Shown one piece after another: positions 23,638 to 32,462 of a stretch of 64,000 bases of DNA (the stretch's first letter is position 1; the number at the start of each line of letters is the position of its first letter). Under the pieces are notes generated by a model. It had not been told where the DNA came from and ran no database searches. It saw nothing but the letters and a program-made list of their open reading frames with translations. The stretch is taken from contig DATGJP010000080.1 of NCBI GenBank assembly GCA_035295125.1, positions 186,001 to 250,000 on the forward strand, given 5' to 3'. The translations under genes and the position numbers were made by a program. This DNA is from JAICMB01 sp035295125. Lineage in GTDB: Bacteria > Acidobacteriota > Terriglobia > Bryobacterales > Bryobacteraceae.

Positions 23638-24977
23638 GCAACTCCAGCGGCGACGGTGGTGGCGCAGTTCTCGAGTTGATGCACCTCGATCCACGCGGCG
23701 TCGGCGCCCGCTTCGCGACGCACCTCCATGTGCAGGGCGCGTGCCAGGGCGCGATAAAATTCGCTGGAATAGGTGCCGCGGAACATCATCGCGAGATCGG
23801 CGCTATCGGACCAGTTTGACTTGGCGCCTAACTCGGCAGCAACCGTGTCGTAAAGTTTGGTGCCGGGCATGGGATAACAGACCGACACCCCGATGTCGTC
23901 GGGTTGCGTCTCGCGGACGAGTCGCAGCGTCTGCTGGATGTCGTCCCACTCTTCGCCGGGGTAGCCGAATTGGAGGAAGTAGCAGGCGCGGATATCGTGA
24001 CGGCGAAGGTTCTCGCGGGCTTGATAGACCTGTTCGACACGAATGCCCTTCTCCATGGCGTCCAGGATGCGTTGCGAGCCCGATTCCACCCCGATCCAGA
24101 CCTCGTCGCATCCAGCCCGGCGCAGCGCTGCAACCGTGTCGCGCGTCATCAGGTCGCACCGCGATTGCATTTTGAACGGCAGGCGGGCATTGCGACTCTC
24201 CACCTCGTCGGCGAAGTCGAGCGCCCACTTGCGGGACAGCCCGAAGATGTCGTCGGCAAACCAGATGCGATCGGCGCGAAGGTCGAATTTGAGACGCCGC
24301 ATCTCCTCGGCGACAGCGGCGGCGGGGCGGACGTCGTACGGTGGTCCGCAGGCCGGCTCGGCGCACCAGTTGCATCGATATGGGCAGCCGCGGCTCGACA
24401 CCATATTCAGCGCGAAGTGCCCATGGGTCTGGAGCCAGGCGTCACGATACTGCTCGACGTCGACGAGATCCCAGGCGGGAAACGGCAGCTTATCGAGTGT
24501 TCCGCGGCCGTTGATTGTCATGAGCTCGGCTGCCGGCCGCCGGAGGCGCTTCAGCACCCAGTTGGGAATCACGGATTCGGCCTCGCCGGTTACTACCAAT
24601 TCGAAACCGGCTTCGGCATATTCCGAGACATGACTGGCCGCGTCCGGTCCATGGGCTGCCGCGGGGATTCCGTGTTGTGCGGCGGTTGCAGCCATCCAGA
24701 ACGCCAGCTCGCGGTTGCGAAGCAGACACATCTTCGTCAGAAAGTTGAAGCTGTCTTCGCAGACCGCAACGACTCGCGGATTGTGATGATGGAGCGCGGC
24801 CGCGAATCCTTCCTCCGGCGGATTCAGGCTCGTATCGAAGAGTGCGACGTCGACTCCGCGCTGACGCAGAATCGCGGCGATCAGCAGCGTCTGCAGCGGC
24901 GGGTATGGCTGCATCTTCTGCGTTTGTTTTCGATCGTAGTAAACGTGATTGCTGTGAGTCAGAAGTACATCAGCCAT
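23634..24977 (-). CDS. B12-binding-domain radical SAM protein (3)
   Basis: The 447-residue protein has a B12-binding N-terminus (PPLQTLLIAAILRQRGVDVAL, VVTGEAESVIPNW) and a radical SAM core at C198-x3-C202-x2-C205 (GCPYRCNWCAEPACG). It goes on with WIGVESGSQRILDAM and FLQFGYPGEEWDD. The ATG at 24977 (MADVLLTHSN) aligns with the start of protein 2 (MMKLLLTHGY), so the longer frame upstream was rejected. It is coupled to the next gene by ATGA. Substrate unknown. Confidence 0.92.
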   Translation of the reverse strand: MADVLLTHSNHVYYDRKQTQKMQPYPPLQTLLIAAILRQRGVDVALFDTSLNPPEEGFAAALHHHNPRVVAVCEDSFNFLTKMCLLRNRELAFWMAATAAQHGIPAAAHGPDAASHVSEYAEAGFELVVTGEAESVIPNWVLKRLRRPAAELMTINGRGTLDKLPFPAWDLVDVEQYRDAWLQTHGHFALNMVSSRGCPYRCNWCAEPACGPPYDVRPAAAVAEEMRRLKFDLRADRIWFADDIFGLSRKWALDFADEVESRNARLPFKMQSRCDLMTRDTVAALRRAGCDEVWIGVESGSQRILDAMEKGIRVEQVYQARENLRRHDIRACYFLQFGYPGEEWDDIQQTLRLVRETQPDDIGVSVCYPMPGTKLYDTVAAELGAKSNWSDSADLAMMFRGTYSSEFYRALARALHMEVRREAGADAAWIEVHQLENCATTVAAGVA

Positions 24978-25013
24978 GAGTGACTCACGAGTTCGGAACG
25001 ATCTCGAAGGGCG

Positions 25014-25034
25014 GCGCAGGCGGTTTCGACTGCC
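25014..25034. repeat. Solo intergenic hairpin of the GCGCAGGCGGTTTCG family
   Basis: gcgcaggcggtttcgactgcc lies in the 231-bp gap between radical SAM genes 3 and 4. It matches one arm of the triple-hairpin repeats at 28.5, 33.8 and 36.8 kb and the solo copy at 63856-63877. Confidence 0.5.
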
Positions 25035-25161
25035 TTGCACGCTGTGGTACCACTACGGGTGCCTTGCAGCGCTCAATGAATCCCGACTGTCGGTCGGAAA
25101 CGGCGGCTTCCGTTGAGACTAAATTAAACGATCGACTTTGCGTGCTCGGTAATCTCCAAAG

Positions 25162-25178
25162 GCAGGCTGAACGCCTGC
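25162..25178. repeat. Short GC hairpin (gcaggc-tgaac-gcctgc)
   Basis: A perfect 6-bp stem with a 5-base loop, followed by ctccacccttccaaagtcccag. It is 30 bases upstream of the next gene end on the minus strand, so it could stop or attenuate transcription after radical SAM gene 4. Confidence 0.4.
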
Positions 25179-25208
25179 TCCACCCTTCCAAAGTCCCAGA
25201 AGCAGTGG

Positions 25209-26717
25209 CTAGCAAGTGACAACCTCTGTTTCCAACATGTGCGCGTCGACTTTAGGCTTGGGAGGCTGGAATAAGCGCGAAGCTTTGTCCTTCATCCAAA
25301 GCTCGACGGGAAGCGAGTAGCAATCGTGGTCCAGGCGCCAACGGGCCGGATAGCTGATCGCCTCGTGGAGGAACGAAACCAGCGGATGTTTCTTTTGTAC
25401 GCCGATCGGTTTGCGATGGAATGCTACTCGCATGTATTCGCGCATGGTCTGCAAGCGTTCGTGCTTCTTGCCTTTCAGCCAGGGAAGAACAGTGTAGCGC
25501 GGAAAGAAGTCCACCCATCCTTCGAGTGTCTTGGGGACATCGATTCCCAGTTCAAATGCGCGCTGCATCACGGGGGCGCCCGGATAAGGCGTGAAGATGT
25601 TGGTCCAGAACTCGGCGCCGGGATAACGACGGCAAATGTTCATGATCATGCGAACCGAATCGCGCCGGTCGGCGTCGGTTTCGCCGGGATATCCGAAGAT
25701 CATGTTGAACGACGGGCGAATCCCTGCCTGGGTGAGCTTGTCGGCAGCGTCGTAGACCGTCTCGATCTTCTGGAAGGTTTTGTTCATGAGCTTCATGACG
25801 CGCTCGGAACCGGCGTCAGCGCCTTGTGCGACCTGGCTCAGTCCGGCGCGGCGCAGCAGTTTGAGCTCATCGACGGTGAGGCGCGTGACGAGATTCGTGG
25901 AGGCCTGAATGCTCCACTCGAACTTCACGCCGCGGCGCACCAGTCTTTCGGCAATGCCCACGGCACGCTCGCGGTCGACCAGGAAATTGTCGTCGACGAT
26001 CCAGAGAAGCTGAAGGTTGTATCGGGAGACGAGGTCGGTGGTCTCTTCGACAACCTGATCCGGGTCGAGCGCGTTCCACTTTCGACCATACACCGCGTCG
26101 TTGGTGCAGTAGCCGCAGTTATACGGGCAGGCGAGGCTCGACGTGTACATCGCCCAGCGGCGGCCGCAGACACGCTGGTAGGCATCAAAGTCGGCGAGAT
26201 GGTAGGCCTTGGGCGGCAGTTCTTTGATCGGCTTAAGGTGGCGAGGCGCGTTAAATACGAGGCGGCCTTCCTGCTTATAACCGACTCCCTCAATGCCGGC
26301 CATCGATTCCCGGGCTTCGATCCGCTGCACGACTTCGAGAAGCGCGTCCTCGCCTTGGCCTTTGACGACGATGTCGACATAGGCGGGGGCGAGCGTCTGA
26401 TCGGGCAGTAGCGAAGGATGCCACCCGCCGAGAATCACCGGCTTGTCCGGATAGAGCGACTTGGCGGTCCGGGCAATCTGCACCGTTTCCTTGATCATCG
26501 GGCCGGTAACCAGCGAGACCGCAAGGCACAACGCGTCCTTCAGTTCTTCTATAACGCGTTGCTGGAAATTCGGCGTGATCGTGGAATCAATGATCCGGAC
26601 TTCATAACCGGCCCGTAACAGTGGGGTGGAGACCGCGAGGATTCCCAGGGGAGCAGTAGCTTCCTGGCTGGAGAACGCTGGGAAGAAAAAGACGACTTTT
26701 TTGGTCTTGGACCGCAT
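25209..26717 (-). CDS. B12-binding-domain radical SAM protein (4)
   Basis: The 502-residue protein has a B12-binding domain (APLGILAVSTPLLRAGYEVRI, PVILGGWHPSLLPDQ, VVKGQGEDALLEV) and a radical SAM core at C197-x3-C201-x2-C204 (ACPYNCGYC). It continues with AGSERVMKLMNK and NMIFGYPGETDADRRD. Its C-terminal extension is long, basic and aromatic. It is the first gene of the array in transcription order, 110 bases after the TrmB-type regulator, and shares the GGxxPSL motif with protein 1. No B12 riboswitch is recognisable upstream. Confidence 0.92.
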   Translation of the reverse strand: MRSKTKKVVFFFPAFSSQEATAPLGILAVSTPLLRAGYEVRIIDSTITPNFQQRVIEELKDALCLAVSLVTGPMIKETVQIARTAKSLYPDKPVILGGWHPSLLPDQTLAPAYVDIVVKGQGEDALLEVVQRIEARESMAGIEGVGYKQEGRLVFNAPRHLKPIKELPPKAYHLADFDAYQRVCGRRWAMYTSSLACPYNCGYCTNDAVYGRKWNALDPDQVVEETTDLVSRYNLQLLWIVDDNFLVDRERAVGIAERLVRRGVKFEWSIQASTNLVTRLTVDELKLLRRAGLSQVAQGADAGSERVMKLMNKTFQKIETVYDAADKLTQAGIRPSFNMIFGYPGETDADRRDSVRMIMNICRRYPGAEFWTNIFTPYPGAPVMQRAFELGIDVPKTLEGWVDFFPRYTVLPWLKGKKHERLQTMREYMRVAFHRKPIGVQKKHPLVSFLHEAISYPARWRLDHDCYSLPVELWMKDKASRLFQPPKPKVDAHMLETEVVTC

Positions 26718-26827
26718 GGACTAGGCTTTCGGGAGTCCCGCGATCGGCATCCGGGACCGAACCCTTGCTATTTATGCTACTAGCCTCGTCGGATGTTCTC
26801 TGAATTCAGTGACCTAACTGGCTGACG

Positions 26828-27667
26828 TCAGCCTGCAAAGGCGTTTCGGGAGCTGGTTTCGGCGCGGGTCCAGTAGTTCTCAAACAATCCTCGCATGGCT
26901 TCCCCCATGCCGGCATGCTCGAAGACAACCGAAGTCCAGGCGGGTTTCGTGATCACCGGGTCGAGTAGTGCAATCAGACCTCGCTCGCCATCGAAGGTCG
27001 CGAGTTTCATGGGTAAGGAAAGGATCTGCCTGACCTCGACTCCGATCGTGGAATATTCCTCAAGCCGTTGCCGATGGGCGTCGTCGAGCGTTCCGGCCTC
27101 AATCAGAAGCCGGCACACGACACCCCTCTCCCGAGCGCTTCGAACCAGTTGTTCATCCAATGGATCGACGGCATAAGGGGGACGTGAGAACTCGATGTAC
27201 TCGTGCTGTACCTCGGCAAGCATTTTGCGGTACTGCAATGCTGTCTGGCCAGGGTCGCTCACGATGCGCAGGAAATCGAGGGTGCCGCGTCCGTCCTGAC
27301 CCTCGGAATAGGCAGTCGCCAAATCATCGACCAGCCCGCCCGCGAGACGGGACTGGTCGGATAGTTCCTGCTGTAGTGCGTCCGCTCGATGCGAGAGGTA
27401 ACTCGGAATCGCAAGCGTGGGTTCGACAGCCGAAAAAAGCTTGGTTTTCTCCTGCACTACCTGTGCAAAGCCTTTTTCAACCAGGCTGTCGAGCACCTCG
27501 TAAATCTTCTGCCGCGGCACATGGGCCCTCGCGGCTAATTCGAGAGCCTTGAACCTGGGGTGACCAACAAGCACAAGGTAGCTGCGCGCTTCATAAGCAT
27601 TCAGGCCCAGTTGCTGTAGCCTGCGCCAAAAGCGCTGGAAATCCATTTCGGCCAAATCACGAGACAT
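26828..27667 (-). CDS. TrmB-family transcriptional regulator
   Basis: The 279-residue protein has an N-terminal TrmB winged helix (LNAYEARSYLVLVGHPRFKA, VPRQKIYEVLDSLVEKGFAQV) and a C-terminal effector domain resembling the phospholipase-D-like module of the family (YIEFSRPPYAVDPLDEQLV, then VVCRLLIEAG). TrmB proteins sense small molecules, often sugars, in archaea and some bacteria. Upstream on the same strand as the radical SAM array, it is the natural candidate for its control. The start at 27667 is preferred; an in-frame ATG lies 7 codons further upstream. Confidence 0.85.
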   Translation of the reverse strand: MSRDLAEMDFQRFWRRLQQLGLNAYEARSYLVLVGHPRFKALELAARAHVPRQKIYEVLDSLVEKGFAQVVQEKTKLFSAVEPTLAIPSYLSHRADALQQELSDQSRLAGGLVDDLATAYSEGQDGRGTLDFLRIVSDPGQTALQYRKMLAEVQHEYIEFSRPPYAVDPLDEQLVRSARERGVVCRLLIEAGTLDDAHRQRLEEYSTIGVEVRQILSLPMKLATFDGERGLIALLDPVITKPAWTSVVFEHAGMGEAMRGLFENYWTRAETSSRNAFAG

Positions 27668-27715
27668 ACTGCGGTTTGAGCATAGCAAACACGCAGGGCA
27701 CCTTGCAGCGATGCC

Positions 27716-28414
27716 TTAGTAGACCTGCGGAAACGAGACGATGCCTTGAGCTTCCAGGTCCAGCGATGCCTGCTTCAGAGCGTTTCGGTCCGGAAATGGA
27801 CCGAGAAGGATGCGGCGCAAATCATGACTCTCATCGGGTCCGGGCGCCACAATGGGATGCAGACCTTTTGCCTGCAGTTCCTTCACGTAATCGGGGACCA
27901 TGCGCGTCGCCAGGGCGCCCACTTGAAGGTACTTCTCACCGGAATGCGGTGTGATTACGCTTGCGTCCCCTGAGGATTTCGCAGGAGCCGCGGACGGCGA
28001 TGTCTTCGCAGGCGGGGGCAATTCCGGCACGACGACCGGCTTCACTGTTGCGGCTACCTTGGACTCCGGCGGCGGCGGAACTGCCTTTGCTACCAGCGCA
28101 ACATCTTTTGTGGATGCCGGCTTTTCGCCCGCCGGGGTTTCTGCCGGTTTTATCGGGGAAGGCTTGGCATCTGAAACGGCAGGGTGCGGCTGTGGCGCCG
28201 GTTGTACCACCGTCTTGGCAACCATCTTTGGCGCAGGCGAGGCCTGCCCGACGCGCGCTACTAGGTAAGATCCCGCGAGGGAAAGCGTCAGAACTGCGAC
28301 TGCCGTAAACACAATAATGATCTTTTTCTTGAGCTGAGCCGATTTATCCGGTTCAGCTGATTCGGTTTGCGCGCTTTCCTGAGTGGGATCCACCCAATCG
28401 TTGTTAGTCATCAA
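27716..28414 (-). CDS. SPOR-domain membrane protein
   Basis: The 232-residue protein has a cytoplasmic N-terminus of about 30 residues, one transmembrane helix (about 32-52, IIIVFTAVAVLTLSLAG), a Pro/Ala/Lys-rich periplasmic linker and a C-terminal SPOR domain (YLQVGALATRMVPDYVKELQ, RRILLGPFPDRNALKQA). SPOR domains bind denuded septal peptidoglycan, so a role in cell division or envelope maintenance is likely. Two adjacent ATGs allow a start at 28414 or 28411. Confidence 0.88.
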   Translation of the reverse strand: MMTNNDWVDPTQESAQTESAEPDKSAQLKKKIIIVFTAVAVLTLSLAGSYLVARVGQASPAPKMVAKTVVQPAPQPHPAVSDAKPSPIKPAETPAGEKPASTKDVALVAKAVPPPPESKVAATVKPVVVPELPPPAKTSPSAAPAKSSGDASVITPHSGEKYLQVGALATRMVPDYVKELQAKGLHPIVAPGPDESHDLRRILLGPFPDRNALKQASLDLEAQGIVSFPQVY

Positions 28415-28940
28415 AAGCCTCCAGTACTAAACCACTCACCTTAGTCATCGGCGGTTTGCTCAAAAACTGGAGGTCTCACGTTGGGAAGTTGATTCGATTG
28501 CAATGCGGCGCCTCGATCAGAGCGGCATGCGCAGGCGAACCCGCCTCCGCGACGTTCATGGCTCAACAGGTTGCGAGCCAAGGTGTGGCAGGCATTCAGC
28601 CTGCCCGACTTTTGCCACGGGCCGGTAGGGTAACAGCAGTTCTTTTGAACTGGCGAAGAGGCGACCCGCCGGTGGGGGGCGGAGAGAAATGTATCTTGCC
28701 CACCGCGGACCACTCTGGGTTCTGAAGAATCACCGTTGGAAGTCCATCGGTATCGTACAGTTGCCGCAACGTGGAACAACCCAGGAGAGGCACCCACACA
28801 TTCGGGCCGCAATGAACGAACTTCGCTAAGCTCGCGACGAGTTGCAGACGGCCGCTCATGATTACTGCAGTCATCGGCGGGCTGCCATGCGGCAATGCGA
28901 TGAGGCAATACGGCAGTTGCAGTTTGCATCGGATTAGTTC
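28415..28940. other. Intergenic stretch with one triple-hairpin repeat
   Basis: No credible gene is seen. Bases 28525-28605 are a copy of the triple-hairpin repeat described separately. The remainder up to the efflux pseudogene shows no recognisable protein in any frame. Confidence 0.6.
28525..28605 (+). repeat. Triple-hairpin intergenic repeat, copy A
   Basis: Three small palindromes in a row: gcgcaggcg/cgcct, ggctcaacaggttgcgagcc and ggcaggcattcagcctgcc. The same order and spacing occur at 33811-33890 (same strand) and, reversed, at 36815-36893. All copies are intergenic. Confidence 0.8.
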
Positions 28941-29595
28941 GCCACGGTTGGGATCGACATGCGGCAAGCGATTCTCAAGGAAATCGAAGCCTACGAGAAG
29001 AACCCGCAACTGACCATCAACCGCAATAACCATGAGGTTGCATCCAAAAGCGATGTGACGTTAGCGCAGACATCGCTAGCCGATGCGCCCACAGAGCGCC
29101 GACTCGAGAATTGCGCGCGCGCAAACGAGCGCGCAAGTCGCGGTGCCATCAGCTTTGCTGGTGCGGCGGCCGGATATTGCCGCGAACGAACGACTGGTGC
29201 TGCGGCGAATGCGAACATTGGTCTGGCACAGACGGATTCTATCCAACGCTGACTGGAGCGCACGCGTCTGGTCGGCGGGGCCCAGCCTCTCATAACCTTT
29301 TTGCCGAGGAAGCGGTTCAGCAACCGGAGGCACTTGTAGCCGCGCAGCAATCCCGCACGATAGAACTCGCCCGCTATCGCGCCGGAACCGATTCCTATCT
29401 CAGTGTCATTACGACGCAAACTATCGAACTGAATGACCTGCAAGTCGCTATCACAATTCTCCAAGGGCGCATGTTGGCCGCGTCGATTTGGGCAAGGCCC
29501 TCGTGGGCGGGTGGGGTGTGTCGACTCTGCCGACCTACGAACAACTTCGCTCCGCTGAGTTGGCGGACCCGGCAAACACGCTGAAGGAGGCTTAG
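28941..29595 (+). pseudogene. NodT/TolC-type outer-membrane efflux protein, truncated and multiply frameshifted
   Basis: Reading across frames recovers consecutive pieces of an RND efflux outer-membrane factor: AILKEIEAYEKNPQLTINRNN and SKSDVTLAQT (28960 on), VAVPSALLVRRPDIAANERL (another frame), AAANANIGLAQT, then GFYPTLTG, ELARYRAGTDSYLSVITTQT and finally VDLGKALVGGWGVSTLPTYE in a last frame ending at TAG 29593-29595. At least four frame changes, an internal deletion and loss of the signal peptide and first half make it a relic. No intact inner-membrane pump or adaptor remains beside it. Confidence 0.8.
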
Positions 29596-29664
29596 CCCAC
29601 GAACAAATAAATATTTAAGATTGCCCAAGGTGACGGACCCAAAAGCAACTTCGTCTTACGAGAC

Positions 29665-30615
29665 ATGCGTGTCTGTTGCTTCATAGCTGTCGGTGGGGCT
29701 CTAGCGATTTTGTTCGCAGCAAATGCCGCCGAATCGAATTCCGCTTCTCCTTCGGCGAGAAACCAGCCTATTACTGTTTATGAGAAGTCCTCGGGCAAAC
29801 TTCTCCTCTTCGGTGGGTGGCAAGCCCACGGCGTAGCTTCGGACGTCTGGACCTGGGACGGGAGATGGGCGACTGCGACCTTGGGGCCTCCCGGACGTGG
29901 GTCTCATGCCATGGCTTACGATTCAAGGCGAAACACAACTGTTCTGTTCGGTGGATCGAATAACGCGGGGCACCTTGCCGATACCTGGACCCACTTCAAC
30001 GGGAAGTGGACTCCGCAGGCAGTAGATGGTCCACCAGCGCGCGATGCTCACCGCATGGTGTACGACAGTTCGCGCGGCCGCGTGGTGTTGTTTGGGGGTG
30101 TCGGCGATCATGATCAGATCCTGAACGACACTTGGGAATGGAATGGTGAGGCGTGGACGCAGCAGAACGTTGCGGCACCCCCCGCGCGATTTCATCAGGG
30201 AATGGTTTTCGATTCTCGCCGCAAAATCACCATCTTATTCGGCGGACGGACCTCCTTTAAAGAAACATCGCCGTCCCTGGGAGACATGTGGGCTTGGGAC
30301 GGGTCCACCTGGCACGAGATCCACGGTGAGGTCCCGCCGCCGCGTGATCACCCAGGCATGGCCTACGATCCGGTTCGAGGCGAGATCGTGATGTTTGGCG
30401 GTCACTCCAACGGTAAACATTTCGACGAAACTTGGATCAGTAAGGGATCGAACTGGCGGCGTGCCGCTGTCAGTGGGCCGTCTCCGCGCGCAGCCTCCGC
30501 AATGGCGTTCGACGACAAGCGCGAGACTATCATCTTGTATGGAGGAACCGGCCATCATGGCGATCTGGCAGATCTGTGGGAATGGAACGGCCGGCAATGG
30601 AAGCAAATACAATAG
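29665..30615 (+). CDS. Secreted kelch-repeat beta-propeller protein
   Basis: The 316-residue protein has a signal peptide (CFIAVGGALAILFAANAAES) and about six kelch blades. Each carries the pattern MAYDSRRNTTVLFGGS / DTWTHFNGKWT, repeated as RMVYDSSRGRVVLFGG, MVFDSRRKITILFGG, MAYDPVRGEIVMFGG and MAFDDKRETIILYGG. Such propellers bind carbohydrates or proteins outside the cell. No catalytic domain is attached. It converges on a small secreted-protein gene across a perfect hairpin. Confidence 0.88.
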   Translation: MRVCCFIAVGGALAILFAANAAESNSASPSARNQPITVYEKSSGKLLLFGGWQAHGVASDVWTWDGRWATATLGPPGRGSHAMAYDSRRNTTVLFGGSNNAGHLADTWTHFNGKWTPQAVDGPPARDAHRMVYDSSRGRVVLFGGVGDHDQILNDTWEWNGEAWTQQNVAAPPARFHQGMVFDSRRKITILFGGRTSFKETSPSLGDMWAWDGSTWHEIHGEVPPPRDHPGMAYDPVRGEIVMFGGHSNGKHFDETWISKGSNWRRAAVSGPSPRAASAMAFDDKRETIILYGGTGHHGDLADLWEWNGRQWKQIQ

Positions 30616-30661
30616 GTAGGCGTATGGATTGCGATCGGCGTTAGACATTAATCTGCGGGTG

Positions 30662-30686
30662 GGCAGGCGGCAACGAACCGCCTGCC
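30662..30686. terminator. Perfect 9-bp-stem hairpin between convergent genes
   Basis: ggcaggcgg-caacgaa-ccgcctgcc sits between the kelch gene (+) and the small secreted-protein gene (-), 8 bases past the latter's stop. It is probably a bidirectional terminator or a solo member of the window's GC hairpin family. There is no T-run. Confidence 0.5.
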
Positions 30687-30693
30687 GTATAGA

Positions 30694-31275
30694 CTAAAGA
30701 GTCGGCGCAGCGCCATGCGCCTTTTTCATGTGCTCTTCGTAGTCGGCATGGTGGGGATGCTGGCGATCCGCGACGATCATCGCGGCCGCATAATGCATGT
30801 CTGGTGAGTCGTTGGACGCCAGGGCTTTTTGGACGAATTGATACCCGTCTGCACCGCCCGTGAGGTCCTCCTTGTACAGCCACTGCATCTGGTTCAACGT
30901 CGCGACGAGATAGCCGTAATCGAAATTGGCGAGAGCGGGCGATTGCTCCGCGGCAGCACGTTGTTTGAGGGTTGCGACGAGAGCCGCAGCGGCGCCATGA
31001 TTCTTTTCGCCATAGATTACAGCCCTCCGCATGGTTTCCATTCGTACCAGAATCGGTGCATTGCCATCGAGGATTCTCAGCGTGTCTGCGGCGAGTTGAT
31101 TCGTGTTGTACTTGGGATCGGGATTATCCCAGTTCCGGCTCGTGTTTTCGCCCCAGGGCAATGACTGCGCGGAGCCGATGTTGTACGGGTGACAAATCAG
31201 TGGCGGCCCGGCATGCGCCTGAAAGATGCCGGCGCACAACGTGAAACTCATCAAAAGGGTTTGCGGTATTCGCAT
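30694..31275 (-). CDS. Secreted protein of unknown function
   Basis: The 193-residue protein starts MRIPQTLLMSFTLCAGIFQAHA, a signal peptide; the longer frame adds seven residues that spoil it. The mature part has ICHPYNIGSAQSLPWG near its start and then a series of helix pairs resembling TPR or HEAT units (NQLAADTLRIL, VRMETMRRAVIYG, ALVATLKQRAA), ending with a His-rich stretch (RQHPHHADYEEHMKKAH). The CHP motif and the terminal His cluster might bind metal or haem, but this is a guess. No family is recognised. Confidence 0.75.
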   Translation of the reverse strand: MRIPQTLLMSFTLCAGIFQAHAGPPLICHPYNIGSAQSLPWGENTSRNWDNPDPKYNTNQLAADTLRILDGNAPILVRMETMRRAVIYGEKNHGAAAALVATLKQRAAAEQSPALANFDYGYLVATLNQMQWLYKEDLTGGADGYQFVQKALASNDSPDMHYAAAMIVADRQHPHHADYEEHMKKAHGAAPTL

Positions 31276-31317
31276 TTTCCTACCTCCGTCGTGCAAGACG
31301 GAAACAGGTGCGACCCG

Positions 31318-31695
31318 TTAACTGAAAACCCAGACGTAGGCGACGAGGAAATTCAAAATCGCGGTGGTGGCAATCGCACAGCAGTTGGCTGCGAGAAGAG
31401 GCAGTCCCAGGAATTGGCGAAACACCCAGGTGAAAACAACATTCGAGACGATTGACAGGATTCCGTTGCCGAGATGAAAGCGCACCAGACGCCGCGAGCG
31501 TCCGGCGCTTCCGATTCCGCGCCACGTCCAGGTTTCATGCCACACGAAGTTGTGCAGAATTGCGATTTCGACCGCCAGCGCAGTCGCGGTGAGATACGGT
31601 ATCCGAAACGGACCGGCGAGCATGCGCAACGTCACGAGTTGTACAGCGCAGCCCGCTAAGCCGACCACATTGAATCGCAACCAGCGCGTGAGCAT
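31318..31695 (-). CDS. GtrA-family membrane protein
   Basis: The 125-residue protein has four transmembrane helices and GtrA features: RFNVVGLAGCAVQLVTLRML, HNFVWHETWTW and LVRFHLGNGILSIVSN, ending LNFLVAYVWVF. GtrA proteins are thought to flip polyprenyl-linked sugars across the membrane. Its start is 1 base after the stop of the CDP-alcohol phosphotransferase, so the two are coupled and may act on the same lipid carrier or glycolipid. Confidence 0.9.
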   Translation of the reverse strand: MLTRWLRFNVVGLAGCAVQLVTLRMLAGPFRIPYLTATALAVEIAILHNFVWHETWTWRGIGSAGRSRRLVRFHLGNGILSIVSNVVFTWVFRQFLGLPLLAANCCAIATTAILNFLVAYVWVFS

Positions 31696-31696
31696 G

Positions 31697-32374
31697 TCAG
31701 GAGATGGGCTCGGCCCGGTACAGATGAGCGGTGTGTTTCACGATCAGGCAGAGCAGCGCGATGCCCATGCCCGCGATCCCGATGATGCCTCCCACATCGA
31801 AGAGCAGAAACGGCCTCCCTGCGAGCGTCACGAGGGGCTTGCTCAGCAGCGCGATATTACCCGCGATAAGCAGCAGACGCAGTTCAGTCGGACTGAAGGC
31901 CGCAACTGACAGATTAAACTTGCCGACGGTGTAGGTGGCAAGGTAAACCTCAATGCTGAGGAGAAAATAGACGATCAGAAGCCCGACAGCGACGCGTTCA
32001 CTCATGTAGCCCGAGAGTGCGAGGCCGGCGAATACGAAGACACTCCCGCAGGCATCGAGGACGTGATCGACATAGAAGCCGTAGCGCGGACGTTGACGGT
32101 TGCGCACGCGCGCGAGGGTGCCGTCGAGACTGTCTCCGAACCAGTTGAGCACCAGAAAGACAATGACCAGAACCAGACCGGTAGAGAAATATCGGGCGGA
32201 CCAATAGGACAAGCCAACTCCGATGAGTGCCAGAAAACCGAGCGCGGTCAGGTGGTCGGAATTCACCCATGTGGGCATTCGTTGAGCGAGCCAGAGCAGA
32301 GCTTTTCGTTCTGCTGACGCCAGAACGCTATGGTGCGAGCGCTCGGCGTGCCGAAAATCACGTCCCTCTGTCAT
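31697..32374 (-). CDS. CDP-alcohol phosphatidyltransferase family membrane protein
   Basis: The 225-residue protein has the family signature DSLDGTLAR followed by RPRYGFYVDHVLD, i.e. D-x2-D-G-x2-A-R...G-x3-D-x3-D, whose Asp residues bind metal and activate the CDP-alcohol. About six transmembrane helices follow. The family transfers a phosphoalcohol from CDP-alcohol to a second alcohol, making phospholipids or phospho-inositol/glycerol headgroups. The acceptor here is unknown. It forms a two-gene unit with gtrA-like DNA. Confidence 0.9.
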   Translation of the reverse strand: MTEGRDFRHAERSHHSVLASAERKALLWLAQRMPTWVNSDHLTALGFLALIGVGLSYWSARYFSTGLVLVIVFLVLNWFGDSLDGTLARVRNRQRPRYGFYVDHVLDACGSVFVFAGLALSGYMSERVAVGLLIVYFLLSIEVYLATYTVGKFNLSVAAFSPTELRLLLIAGNIALLSKPLVTLAGRPFLLFDVGGIIGIAGMGIALLCLIVKHTAHLYRAEPIS

Positions 32375-32462
32375 ATAAGGAGAGACGGAGACGAGGAATT
32401 AAGGTTTGTTAACATTTGTAACGGTGACCCGGGCCCAGGAGCTGGTGATACAATTGCCCGCT

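Noticed and set aside
25326..26411. 361-codon plus-strand open frame
   Set aside because: Antisense to B12-radical SAM protein 4, no recognisable motif, no ribosome-binding site.
26718..26827. Cobalamin or SAM riboswitch ahead of the radical SAM array
   Set aside because: The gap is only 110 bases and shows no B12-box or SAM-riboswitch core pattern.
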